Positions 23,640 through 40,545 of a stretch of DNA of 64,000 bases are shown piece after piece. The notes under the pieces are model-generated. The model saw only the letters and a list, made by a program, of their open reading frames with translations. It searched no databases and was not told the DNA's origin. Position 1 is the stretch's first letter; the number at the start of each line of letters is the position of its first letter. The stretch lies in NCBI GenBank assembly GCA_013115135.1, contig JABANP010000151.1:1-64000 (forward strand). The letters run 5' to 3'. This DNA is from Perkinsus olseni (taxonomy: Eukaryota > Perkinsozoa > Perkinsida > Perkinsidae). The position numbers were made by a program, and so were the translations under genes.

Positions 23640-24847
23640 TTATTTGAGCCCCATCGCATAGGTCAGATGAGTCGACCGGTGAAGAGCGGGTTGAGCGGCT
23701 CTTACGAAGATGGCGACGAGGTCGGTGTAGAGCTCTCCAGCTGCCTTGATTGGGTCTCTATAACCGCTGTAGAAAGACTCAATGGCCACTTGGGTATCAA
23801 GAAGGACGTAACCCATGAAGACCAGCAGCAGTCCGTACAAGTTCAGGTTGAATACCTGAGAAGTGGTCTCTAAAACTCCCAAATCTAGTGAGAGATACTA
23901 CCAGATTGGAGCGGAAGAAGATGTTCCCTAGGTTGACCAAAGCCATATACAGCATCACCGAGCTCAAGATTGAGCCTAGGTAAAGCCACTCTCGTCTGCG
24001 CGAGAATCTGAGGAGACAACCTCACAGCCTTAGGAGTGTTCTAGGGTTACTACATTGCACAGGCTGACAGGCAGGCGAAGATGGCCAATGTGCCGTAAAA
24101 GGCTGTCATGAGGAGATCAGGATCAACCTACAACAACCGCCATACGGTAACGAAGTTTCTGTCAAACCGAGATTCCGCTCATGGTCAAGCAACAGCAGCC
24201 AACTCGCCATCGAGTTTCTGAGGGTCTATGGAACTCACCGCCATGGAGTAGTAGATGAGAGGTCCCAAGGAAACTCCCTTCAGAAAGGCGAAGCCTGCGA
24301 ACATGGCCAAACGCTTCGGGTCGATACGGTCACTGTAGGGGTCAGTTGTGTACATCGACCCCATCAGAAGGGCTATGGACATGATCGCGGTTATGAAAGA
24401 ACCGATCTGGGCTACCTGCAATCATCAACCGAAATGAGCAGCGCCACTTTCCCACCGGCAAACCGGCAGTACTACCTGCACATGGAACCAGCAGCCAGCG
24501 GCTGTACACGCCACACCAATGGTCAGGATCCCGTATCTGACATCAGCTGATGAATCGCAACTTGTAACACGCGAAGGCTAGTCTATATTTGTCGTTGAAA
24601 AGTCGCGTCAGAATTCCCCTCAGACCGCTCAGGAGCATCCAGTACATACGCCCACTAAAGAACATTTTTTTCTGCTTCCCAGCTAAGTCCCTTATTTGTC
24701 GCAGAACCTCATCTCACTATACCATCCCTACAAGACTCACATCTTCTGCAGATGCTTCCTAGCTGGAGCGTCCAAAGGCTTAAAGCTGAGAACCGCCGAC
24801 GGGTTGAACCTCGACGCGGTATTGAAGATATTCGTGAAATTTTGCAT
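23640..24847 (-). CDS. Bax inhibitor-1 (TMBIM) family membrane protein
   Basis: BI-1 proteins are multi-pass endoplasmic-reticulum membrane proteins that modulate calcium leak and cell death. Exon 1 (24,741-24,847) starts MQNFTNIFNTASRFNPSAV and continues LDAPARKHLQK, the usual polar N terminus. Later exons give IYGILTIGVACTAAG, then KRLAMFAGFAFLKGVSLGP, the family hallmark (24,240-24,310). Then come MTAFYGTLAIFACLS and the last exon (23,640-23,882) with LVFMGYVLLDTQVAIESF, the conserved 'GY..xDTQ' region. Phases match at the junctions examined. The C terminus (to TAA at 23,640) is short and not strongly charged. The start lies only about 70 bases downstream of the previous gene's stop. Confidence 0.92.
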
Positions 24848-24915
24848 TCCAAAAGTACTACCAGTGGAAAAGAAGGATACCGAATGAAGCGGTCCGAATA
24901 GCGCAACACAACTGT

Positions 24916-25728
24916 TCACCAGTAAGCAACATCAACCGCGGTATATGAACACCACTTGCACCACGATCCACCAATTACTGCAACAGCAAAAATCCGGAGG
25001 GCATCAAGCGCTCGACGGATGATCAGCAGCACATCCCGCCTCTCTTGCATCTCCTCGCTCCTGAACGGCAAAGCCCTTGAGATTGCTTCTCGGACTCGGA
25101 TTCGATGCCCGAGATGCCTGAGCAGAGAAGTCATGTGATGTGTGGAAAGACAGAAACCGTCGAATGGTCTATGACGTCCCACTGAGGTAAGTTTTTTAGA
25201 CTTCAGATGATAACCCGAGAACGTAGGAGAGTATTGACAACCGACTCCCTATTACCGTAAGGATTCGGAAATGCTCCGTCGTAGTAGTTACCGTACGTTG
25301 TGCCCGCAGTAGCTACAGTGGCGTAAGTCGGATACCTACGACGAAACACAAACGCGTGACTGTCGCTGCAGACACTCACCCGTACGGAGCAGCGTAGTGC
25401 GGCTGCCCATAAACTGCGGTATGCTGCGGTTGCTGGTGACCTGCAAAGGCAGTCCCTGGTTGAGCAACGTAAGTGTACTCAGCGGGCGAATGCCCCGAAA
25501 CTTGGGTCCTAAGAAGCGGCTCATCCCGATCGCCGATATTCAAAATATCGCTACTGCCGGTCCTCATCTTCAGAAACTCCATGTGACGGGTGTGCAGGGT
25601 TGAGCTGGTTACTGAGAACAGGCCAAAAATCAATTCCCAAAATTTTTTCACCCCAACCCGCACTACCTCGTACCGACCACGGTGTAAACCGGAGTCGGAT
25701 TCGCCGTATTCGGAGCGGCGCTTGACAT
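24916..25728 (-). CDS. Small Tyr/Pro-rich protein with a C-terminal hydrophobic segment
   Basis: The start is the ATG at 25,728 (MSSAAPNTANPTPVYTVV). Phase-matched exons then encode MEFLKMRTGSSDILNIGDRD, a Tyr/Gln/Pro-rich stretch (HQQPQHTAVYGQPHYAAPYG), a second one (TAGTTYGNYYDGAFPNPY), and a final exon (24,916-25,182) with SEEMQERRDVLLIIRRALDA and RIFAVAVIGGSWCKWCS before TGA. The end is mildly hydrophobic, perhaps a tail anchor. I do not recognise the family. It lies head-to-tail with the BI-1 gene, with about 70 bases between them, so the two may be co-transcribed. Confidence 0.6.
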
Positions 25729-26879
25729 TAAAAGGTGGTTCCAAGTCAACTGAGCGGACCTAGACCGCACTGGAGTGACACAGTTATTGTGATCAAGGAG
25801 CGCTCGCCTATTATATTATTTCTCGTTATCATGAGTAACGCGTGACCTGCGCCGAGTAGCGGGGACCCGCGATTTTAAGTTCTACACGGAGCCCGTCGGC
25901 AACAGAAACTTCCCGTCTTGTGCCGCCGAGTATCTTCAATTTCCCCGACTTCCCTCATCCTGGTCCCAACATCCCGGTCTCCCTCCACGTTCACGGAGAT
26001 GCCTAGCACAATCTGCTCCCCGCGAAAAAGCCGCGACAGGTTTCTTAGTCATCAGAAGACCCAGACAGGTACACTACGGCAGGGTAGTTTCAGAGTCACT
26101 CGGTGACCGATGCAGCTGACCCTCGGGGCCGAACAGAGTGCACCGTTGTAATGCTCTCATCCTGAAGAGTTTCGAGAAAGCGTCAACATCTAGCACCCCT
26201 AACTGCTGCGCCAAATGCGGACTGGTAGTATCGATCCGTAGACACTGAGGATCTCCTCTAGCTCCTGGCTAATCCGAGTCTTACTCGTGTGACACACTGT
26301 GTCCCATCAAAACCGTCTAACCGGCCAAAAGCTTGAGGGCGAAAGGGCTTTGATCGATCCACGGATTTCTAACCAGAAACGGAAACAAAAACTAGATTGA
26401 TCGCGAAAGCGAGCTGAATCATCCCAGCATTACGCCGCTTCCCCAGTCCCGGAGCTCCCATATCTCTAGACGAATAAATTGATAAGACGACACCAAGAAA
26501 TGCGGACGAAAAATCGTCAAGCACAGCAGTGCCAAATTCATGCCTTTCTCAACCAACCAACGTCAGCAGCAGCCGGCACTTCTCCGCTTAGTTCTTCTAT
26601 TACTACTAACTTTCAGCCCGCCGATATGCCTGGAAGGTGAGCTGAAGTGCGTTCGACCGGGCACGCCATTTCCATCATCCTGGTCCGCCTCGATCCCTGT
26701 TATACCTGAGCGCTGGATAAGGCATCTCGCTCAAAGTAAAGTGATCTCACCGAAGTTAGAAATACCGAAGCTGTCACTATGTGCCATCGTCCGGAACGTC
26801 GATGAGCCAGGATACTCAGGTCCACTCCGTAAAGATCTGCGACGATACACCGGTATAAGACTCGTGAAACGACCTGAAG

Positions 26880-27044
26880 CTCGGCGATGAGCGAGGGAAG
26901 TCACCCCATGCTCACAGACAATGGCGCCGCCTGTGGCTGAGGGTAATATTGACTTCCAGCCAGATGCGATCTGACGTATTGAGATGGAGGAGTTACTTGA
27001 AGCGTAGGTTGCTCGCCTGATCGAGGATGAGAAGGTGCCGACAT
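26880..27044 (-). CDS. Possible first exon of a small Pro/Gln-rich protein
   Basis: The ATG at 27,044 opens a frame MSAPSHPRSGEQPTLQV with more Pro/Gln/Tyr (GSQYYPQPQAAPLS), ending at a GTGAGCATG donor near 26,910. Composition resembles the Tyr/Pro-rich gene just downstream. A phase-0 continuation near 26,740-26,865 is possible but not proven. A plus-strand frame overlaps this area and competes with it. Confidence 0.3.
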
Positions 27045-27404
27045 GCAGAACCGGAGAACAACCCTTCCAAGGATCACGGAATTAACAAACACGGCAACCC
27101 CTATGGTTCAACACAAACTGCTTAGCAGTTCACTCCGATGAAAACTAACCAATGCTGGACCATACCAATCGCTGCGCTACTCAACTTTACGCAGAAATCA
27201 ACGGCAGGAGAGGCGAAGGTCAACAGAGGAAATGGAATATCATCAGTACAATAATGGTAGCTTGCTAATCGTATCACTAGGAATAGGACCAGCTTGTATT
27301 AACTCTAAATCATCTTGACAGAAGCTATTCTGCCTCCAGGTTCTTCAGCAACATCAACCTCCCTTAGGGCGGCGACTGACGAAGTTGAAGGGAGGTAAGA
27401 CGAC

Positions 27405-28034
27405 TTACTGGGGAGCGAAGGAGCTGCAGAGACCGGCACCCTTCTCAGTGGCGGTGGAGGCGACAACGAGGCCAACAATGAGACCGTAAAGACCCAGTGC
27501 TTCGGCGAAAATCAAGATAAGGATCATACCGACGAAAAGCTTGGGCTGCTGAGCGTTGGCACGGACACCAGAATCACCGACAATACCGATGGCCAAACCG
27601 GCAGCCAAAGAGGAGAGACCGACAGTCAAACCGGCACCTGATGGAAAGCACAATGAGCGAATTCACGCAGAAATGGTGAAATTGACTTACCAAGATGGGC
27701 GTAGCCAGAGTACTGAGAGTAGGTGGCGGGGGTATCCATCTTACCGTTAATAATAACGGAAGTGATAAGACCGTAGATACCCAACACACCGGCCATAACG
27801 ACGGGAATGATAGATCGCATCACGAGATCAGGCCTCATAACACCCATGGAGCAGATACCGACACCGGACTTGGCGGTACCTAGAGAGACTGAAGTGAACC
27901 GAGCCGGGGAGAGAATCTAACGTACCGTAGGCGGCACCGAGGTTGGCAAAACTGATGGCGGCAGTGATACCCATGAAGCCGAAGAAGGCGGAGCTGGGCT
28001 CGCAAGCGGCAAGAGCGGTAGAAGCAGCGAACAT
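27405..28034 (-). CDS. V-type H+-ATPase proteolipid subunit c
   Basis: This is the proton-carrying ring subunit of the V-ATPase Vo sector in endomembranes. Exons 27,926-28,034, 27,691-27,879 and 27,405-27,637 join in phase to about 176 residues, the expected size. Four membrane helices are present. Helix 1 includes [20 protein letters not shown], helix 2 includes [17 protein letters not shown], and helix 3 includes [16 protein letters not shown]. Helix 4 is [19 protein letters not shown], with the essential Glu of the proton-binding site in AEALGLYG. The motif [15 protein letters not shown] between helices 3 and 4 is highly conserved. The two introns are 53 and 46 bases. Function is certain. 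Confidence 0.98.
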
Positions 28035-30133
28035 ATCCACTAGTAAGTCGTTAAAGAAAAAACTTGAACTGATGAGACGACGTGAGAACGATAAATGCAT
28101 AGCTTCGCTGAGCTAAGGCAGCCCGAACACAAAAACCGCAGTTCAACAATGTGAAAGAATCTTCAAGATCATGCTCATGTAGATGTCTCAGCGGCGGAAG
28201 ACTCACCAGTCTGGGCATCACCCTGAGCTCAAGAAACATACTGAGCACCTTAGCAAGAGTGCCTACAACTGTGTCGGACGAGACGGGTTGAGGAGCTGGC
28301 CGGTGACTATCATCACCGCCGAGATAGAAGGTCCTGAAAAAAGCGGAAAAAACAAGCCACGACTGCTGTTGTTACCGTACCTTGACTCTTGCCAGTCTTC
28401 ACCCACAACGGGAACCGTATGCATCAGCCCTCGCCACAGATCTTCACGGGCCGCCGATGGTGCCAGACCCACACCCTCACAATCTCACAAAAGACACGAG
28501 AAGCTTCGAACGCAGAACATCAGAGCTAACCACATTACAGAGATAAGTCCTATCGGGGAGACGCAGACATTTGACGATCTGAGAGCCACAAGGAGGCTCG
28601 AAAAGAAGTCCCAGCTCATCTACCAACGTACCCGCTCTTGCAACTCCCTTGTATTAGCATCGGGAAGAGGCAACTCAGGCGGCGGACGTCCACCTCGACG
28701 AAGGGGAGCTACACGGTCAGTGGTCGAGAAGAAGGAATACGGGTAATCCGACGGCACACCACGAGACCACGACATGACCGCCGAGCTACGGCTAAAGATA
28801 AGCTGAATAGTGGAAACGGCTATTTGAGTAAATGCGAGAGTTCAAGATTTCATTTTTTGACGATCTTGGCCGATCCCGGCAGAATTCCCCACAAGGATGT
28901 CTCCTCAATTTCGCAGAAACCCGACGCACCGACTTGAGCCGATGCTGTGCTCATCGGATGGATTGGAAAGGCGGGACCTTCATTAGACAGAAGTCTAGGG
29001 TTCAGTCAGTGTTCACTGTGCGGTGTCACTTCGTCGCAACGTATTGCCGAGAGCTTTTTTTATCGTGATCGAAGCGTTCGATTTTTTCGCAGTCGTTTGA
29101 CGCGATGTCTGGGACTTAAAGTAGATATTGCACGGGTGAAACTTTACCCCGAATGCTTGCGATCACGCTTGCGGCTGTCAAGGGGGTCCCGGGTTGGTCG
29201 TTGTGCTCGCACGCTTATTCACTCGACCGTCGAGCATTCTTCCCTTCACTGGTCATTGCAGCAGTTGCAGTGCAGCTTCGTTGCGACTGTTGAAGAGCGA
29301 GGTTTGGACAGGCGGTACTATAGCAATGTGTTGTTGTTAGGAACCTGTTGCTACCACCAGGTTGTGTCACGGGCGGTACTTAGTACACGGTGCTTGAGTA
29401 TTGATCTACACACCAACGCCAATCACGAGTCAGCTCGGCTTTTCCTGGGGTATTTCTCAACTAATACACACTTTCTCAGTCGAAGAACTCCCCGCTCGAA
29501 TGGGTGGATGGAGAGATTTCTGTCCAGCGCTCAAAAAACATTAAAAAGGAACTCGGCTGTTTGGCGACTTCGACTTCGAGGGTGTGAGCTGCCAAGATGG
29601 TGACGATTTGGATGGCTTTGAAATTGGAGCCTTCGATCGAGGTACCGGTACAAGCTGGTCATTGCATCGGTTGATTCAACGTGCCTCTTACTCGTCCCAA
29701 TGTTCCCATGTCGAGTCTCTGCTCCAATTCCCTTCGGCCTCCCCCAATTTTGTAATCACCTGTTGCTCGTTGTCCAGGCTGCAACCGTCTCCATGAACGA
29801 CATCATCGGGGTATGATCTCGCGATTGTAACTTCAGTCCAGCAGGAGACTTTCCGTCTTCGAGCTTGCGTGATTCATCGCGATCAGACCCGTCTCGCTGT
29901 GAAGTGTTGGTCAATTGCGTTTGTAGTACGACAGTCGGCAGCTCGAAAGGTCGTCGCTACGGGATCAATGGGCTGTAAACTTCCGTGATCAACCAGATGG
30001 TTATCCGGGAGCAAGGAGTGCACCCGTATGAACGCCTTCCTGCCCCCGGATTAGTTTCCTGGCGTTATTTGGTGCCGCGGGTCATTGATGGGAATAAAAA
30101 ACGGGAGAGGTCCTCAGTTTCTCCTTTGCCATC
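28035..30133. other. Long stretch with little support for genes
   Basis: Several open frames on the plus strand (28,183-28,746 and 28,947-29,603) lack codon structure or motifs I can trust. A short plus-strand piece at 29,599-29,645 (MVTIWMALKLEPSIE) directly after an AAG, with a possible continuation near 29,780-29,815 (ATVSMNDIIG), could be a small gene start. It is probably intergenic/upstream sequence shared by the divergent V-ATPase and RS-protein genes. Confidence 0.4.
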
Positions 30134-33066
30134 ATGACTCGTAGTGAGTCCCCCGATGATCGCAGAAGGAGGCGTTCCAGCAGGGATGACCGCGATAGGC
30201 CCTCTCGCTCCGGTCGCCGAGGTAATGAGGTCGAGATCGGTCCTGCTAGGCATCAGGGTCTCAGGTGAAAACTCGTCGCCCAGTAAACGCCGGGATCGCT
30301 CCGAAGACAGGGGTCGCAGAGAGAGGCGGCGAAGCCGGTCGGCTAGTCGTGATCGGCGCCACTCCAGCAGACGCCACGAAGAGCGTCCTAGAGATGATAG
30401 AGAAGTCAGCCCGAGGGAGAGAAGGGACGACGAGCGCAGACCGGGGGGTGACAGAAGAGACGTAGAGGAAAGGGTATCGGAGGAGAACCGAGAGCACCAC
30501 CGCGACAGAAGGGAGGCTTCAGACCGTCGCAGAGACGAACATGAGTATGTTCTCTGTGACAACAGCCAGCCGTAACTCTTGTCTGTCTGAACCTCAGGGA
30601 GAGTCCGAGGCAGCCTCCTCCGAGGGTTGAACGTAGGGGACCTTTCACTCCGTTCAGTGGGGGTAAAGGCAGCGGCAAAGGATACTGGGGAAAGGGCAGG
30701 TCAGAGGCTTCTCCTGCTTGTCTTGGATCTATATTAGCTGAGAAGAGTTTTGGTATCTCTTTTCAATGCGAGTTTCCTCACTCGTTCCGTGCTCGCTAGC
30801 TCCGTGATTAAAAGATGCGCCAAGTAGTCGCGGTCGATCTTGCAACTGATCTTCTGTGTCCGACTAGATTCGGGGACAGTCCCTTCGGCAAAGGCAAAGG
30901 GAAGGGATTCGGCGGTAAGGGCTGGTCCAGTGGCTCAAGGGGCTTCGTTTGGAAGCATGACAAATTCGAAGAGGAGATGAAGGCAGCAGATGACGCACCG
31001 GCAGACGCGAAAGAGCCCGAGAATAAAGAGGTAGTGAGGGTAGGGAGGAGTTCGGGTTGGGGGAAACCGCGTAGCGGCCTTGTCCTGTTACTCCCCCGGC
31101 GTTATCCGTTGGCCTCGATGGGCCGCCTAAGTTCGAACAGTTCATTATTCTCAGTCGCCGAAGGAGACCTCTCCGGCTCCTACTCCGGGAAGCAAGCCGA
31201 TCAAGTTCGATCTCTATGCTGAGAAGCTGGATGAGAATGTCGTTCAGGCTGTGTTAGACAACGTCAGAGAGAGAATTGATAAGTAGCGCAGATCGGTTTG
31301 CCCTTCTTTGAGATTCTCTTGCACAGACGTCGTGAAGTTATGAAGCAGAAGAGGGAGGAACGCGATGCCGAGATCAAAAGAATGATCGAGGCAGGAGAGG
31401 ACCCATTCGCCAAAAGACCGCGGGAAGGTTATAAGGGGTTGGATGCATCTACCGATGAATATGGAAGTAGTTCGAACGCCCTATCAGTCCGTAGGCCTTG
31501 ATGGGATCCACCGTTCTCTTCCGTTTTCTGGACGCACGTCGTGCGTCGCCCGATACGACACATTCTTTCAATATAGCCATCAACACTATGAGCTGCATCG
31601 TCGTAATTACTGATCAACTACCCTGATCAATCATGTAGAAGTGTGTTCATTGTTACCCTATAGACCATCATTTTCAACTAGGCATGAGTCTATGGGTTAG
31701 TACGTATGAGGAACAACGTTACTCAACAGCAGACGTTGCGCTAGTTGTGAGCGCGCCTTGTGCGCGTCACGGCAGTGTCTGCGTGCACGGGCCTTATTCC
31801 CGAGCAGGTTCGGTGTCGCTAGAGCATTGTGCTGCTATCTCACGATCAGTTGTTGCACGCTTTCAGGAGAAAGATCGGCAGGTTTGTCGAGAGATCAACC
31901 CGGTCGGTGGGTTCGCGGAGGCCCTCCTCAAGCTGGGGATGAAATTATAGAGCGACCGAGCAGTACGTCTACCATTCCGAGCTACTCTGATCCGCTCGGT
32001 CCTGCAGGTAGGAGAGTTACCAGAGGAGAAATGCAATCGGGTCCACCGGATCGTCGGGAGAACGAAGCCAGATTTTCGGGCAGAGCTACCGTTGGAAGCG
32101 GAGGTCAGTGTGGCGATACACGAGGGAGTGAGTGTATCCGGAGGTCTCCTTCAGAAGAGTCCACGCAAGCACGACGAGGATTCGACAGGAGTATCCCCGA
32201 GCGAGGAAGTCGTAGGGAGGCCGAGTCTAGCGCAAGACGAGAAGCGAGAAGTCCAAAGCGTACCCGAGAGGGTGAGATTCGTGGACGATTTGGTGTCACG
32301 CTGCTCGCCGGCTGCCCAATTTCAGATGCGCCTCGTGATTCGACAGAGCCGCTCAGAAGGGAGGAGAGGGAGGATAGGGGGGAGAGAGAAAGTCCATTGT
32401 CGAGGCATCCCCATAGGGGATTGAAGATGGAGCAACAAGGACGTGGAAGCAGCCCGGGCGACCGAGACAAACTCCGTGACCGTTCGAGATCAAGGAGCCA
32501 GAGAAGGGACCGTGGTAGTAATCGACGAGGGTGGATGTCGAAGGTTCGTCATCGTATTCACGAAGAAATTTAACGAAGAAGAGCTTGGTTGTACGGCCTC
32601 CGCCGTCACCGGGAGCGTATCCTAAGACAACGCATTTCTGTCTCTGGAGACAGTGACGTGACGCCGTCACGCTAACATCTTCGTCGTTCGAGGGGCTCGG
32701 TACGCGATAGGTGCTGTTGCTCATCGGTGTGCCATCTCATCTGGGGTACTATTCCCGTTCTCGGGCTCTACTTCCGAGCCCCACAGTGGAGAGGGGGGCG
32801 CCTTTCTGGTGTGTGGTTTTCTTCGGATGAACAGGGGACAGCGGTGCGCCATACTCGAGGGGTTACCGTCGTTCCACTCGATTCGCCGTGTGACAGCTGG
32901 TTGTTCCTTGGCAGAGCGGAGACGATCCCCATCCTCTCCCAGTAGACGAGAGAGGTCCCGCAGTGGCAACCGCAGAGATAGCCACAGGCGAAAGAGGAGT
33001 TCCAGCAGAAACTCGGTCAGTTGGGCTGCCTCCCCGCGTGCAAGAGGCAGACAGGCTCGCCACTAG
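30134..33066 (+). CDS. RS-domain, Lys-Gly-rich protein, probably splicing-associated
   Basis: The ATG at 30,134 starts MTRSESPDDRRRRRSSRDDR, an RS-like N terminus. Further exons encode Arg/Asp/Glu/Ser-rich sequence (30,280-30,540), a Gly-Lys patch GKGSGKGYWGKG (30,660-30,700) and FGKGKGKGFGGKGW (30,880-30,930). Next come an acidic-helical exon with FDLYAEKLDENVVQAVL (near 31,200) and a charged helix MKQKREERDAEIKRMIEAGE (31,340-31,400). More RS exons follow at 32,000-32,540 and a last RS block (RRERSRSGNRRDSHRRKRSS) ending near 33,066. RS and RD/RE repeats are typical of spliceosome components. No RRM or helicase was found. Exon junctions are only partly resolved, and it could be two adjacent RS genes, the second from about 31.9 kb. 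Confidence 0.6.
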
Positions 33067-33478
33067 CTACACTCAGTAGCTTAAGGGAGCTTCCTCTCGT
33101 CAGGTACATCGGCGCTCGACACGCAGATAGAACGGCCTGGGTTGGATCGGACGATACCGGAGTATTTTCTTTGATTTGTGGCGTATTGCGTTCCCTTCGT
33201 CCTTGCAAAAGAGCCGCGCTGTCCCTATGAGACACGTTGCGCGCGTTCTGAAACGGTCTCTGCTCCATCGTGTCTCCAGTCGGCTTTCGCTGCCCCTCTC
33301 TTTTTTCATCCGTGCATTGCGATGAACGCTTAAAAAGATGGTCCTGCAACTTCGGGCAACGATAGTATCAGCAGACAGCGTCACGCCTACTTTTGGCAGG
33401 CAATACACCATGTAATCACACGATCAACCTCGGATGTGCGTGGGACCGCAGCTCACAACGACCCGTTTTGTGCGCGGT

Positions 33479-34639
33479 ATGCCCTCTTCGACCAGGTACA
33501 CGGTGAAGCTCCATCTCTTTGGCGGCCGTTCCGGTGCAGGCGACACCTGGACGGTTTATCGTCGCTATAGCGCTTTCAGCGAAACGGATCACAAACTTTA
33601 CAGGTCCGACAATAGCGCGCCACGCGCCACGCGTCGCGTGCACGCGTCCTCGGTGGCGCTGTTCCTCTCGCGTCAAAGCTATCTCCTCGAAGAGTTCGCG
33701 CAATCGACCCGTCTGTACCCTGCTGGAAGGCGATCACTCATTCGCTTTAGACTGTCTTCATTCGATGTGTTGCGACTCTGAAGCTCCTCTGTTCGACTAC
33801 TGCGCAACAATCTTCGCGGGATCCTTGGCTCGACAAAGAAGTTGTCGACTTGTGCGCGCGGGACGTCGAAACGAGTCGCGGAGTGTCCCGTCGCTTCGAC
33901 TCTCAGACTGCTCCTCTCGGCCCCCGAGACCGTAAAAGATGCTGTGGACTTACCAGAACTACCACCAAAGACCTTGCTCGGTGATTCTTTGGCCCTGGCC
34001 GGTTTGTCGTCAACAGCTGTCTGCTCAGTTCCGCGCCTCGATCCTGAGTTCGTTGCCAAGCGGCGGGAGGGACTCCAAGCTTACTTGGACAATCTTTTGC
34101 CTTCTCTGCAGGGAATGACGCCGAGTATGCAGAACGTGGTGAGCCCCTCGAGGCACCACCAGAGCCGAGCTTGCAGCCGTTTCATCTCCTCAGGTCTGTG
34201 AATTCCTCGAGGTGCCCATTGGTGTCCGACCGGACCTTTGCAGCCCCTCCACTGCGGTCTCGAGGCAACTGCCTTCGAGCGAACTGAGTGGTAGACCGCC
34301 GATGTCAGAACTTTGGCAGCTTCGAAGGCCTCTCTTCCTTCAGCTCGGTCGTTCGGGGAACAGTTGCACGGCCCCGACAGCATCGACAACTCCCTGCATA
34401 GGGTCAGCCCGCTTCCCACGCCCTCTGGGCCTAGAACCGAGCAGCAAACGAAAATGACGCCTGATGAGACTGCGAGGGCCAAGCTGGAGGCATTCGTGGA
34501 GAAGGTACCTTTGCCTGCGTCCGGGCGTTTCCCACCAAGTTGCGCAGCTCCTTCAGCTCAATGAGGCCCAGGAAGAAGCAAATTCCCCCAGCGATGATAT
34601 CGAGGACGAGGATGTTAAGAACGACAAAGTAGATCCTGA

Positions 34640-34652
<13 letters not shown>
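33479..34652 (+). CDS. PX-domain (sorting-nexin-like) protein
   Basis: PX domains bind phosphoinositides on endosomal membranes. The first exon has YTVKLHLFGG then TWTVYRRYSAFSE, the beta-strands and conserved RRYSxF basic motif. An exon from 33,909 gives DLPELPPKTLLGDS, the Pro-rich PX loop, then LDPEFVAKRREGLQAYLDNL, the conserved helix. The next short exon has VCEFLEVPI. Phase-matched exons lead to a Ser-rich linker, a helix (DETARAKLEAFVEK) and an acidic tail ending TGA at 34,652. An ATG at 33,434 is an alternative start. Frame reading beyond the stop suggests the protein may continue into the following exons if one base is wrong near 34,645. Confidence 0.75.
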
Positions 34653-40440
<5,788 letters not shown>

Positions 40441-40545
40441 CACTTTAGACCTATTTCGATGAGTTTTCTCATGGCCACTTGCGTTGGGCGGAGACCTTCT
40501 ACAATGGTTCGCCTCTGCCCGTAGCTTTCTCCTCTCCATGGCCAT

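Noticed and set aside
26540..26890. A secreted protein with an N-terminal hydrophobic stretch (LLRLVLLLLLTF)
   Set aside because: The run is Leu/Pro-rich and could be a pyrimidine tract read by chance; the minus strand has a competing exon. Not strong enough to call.
28183..28746. A 187-residue plus-strand protein
   Set aside because: No motif or codon structure and no supporting exons.
28947..29603. A 218-residue plus-strand protein
   Set aside because: Arg/Ser/Leu/Cys-heavy composition without motifs or neighbours in phase; most likely a chance open frame in intergenic DNA.
33600..33660. A CG-rich repeat (CGCGCCACGCGCCACGCG) as a regulatory element
   Set aside because: A short local bias inside a probable intron of the PX gene; no further copies or structure to support a call.
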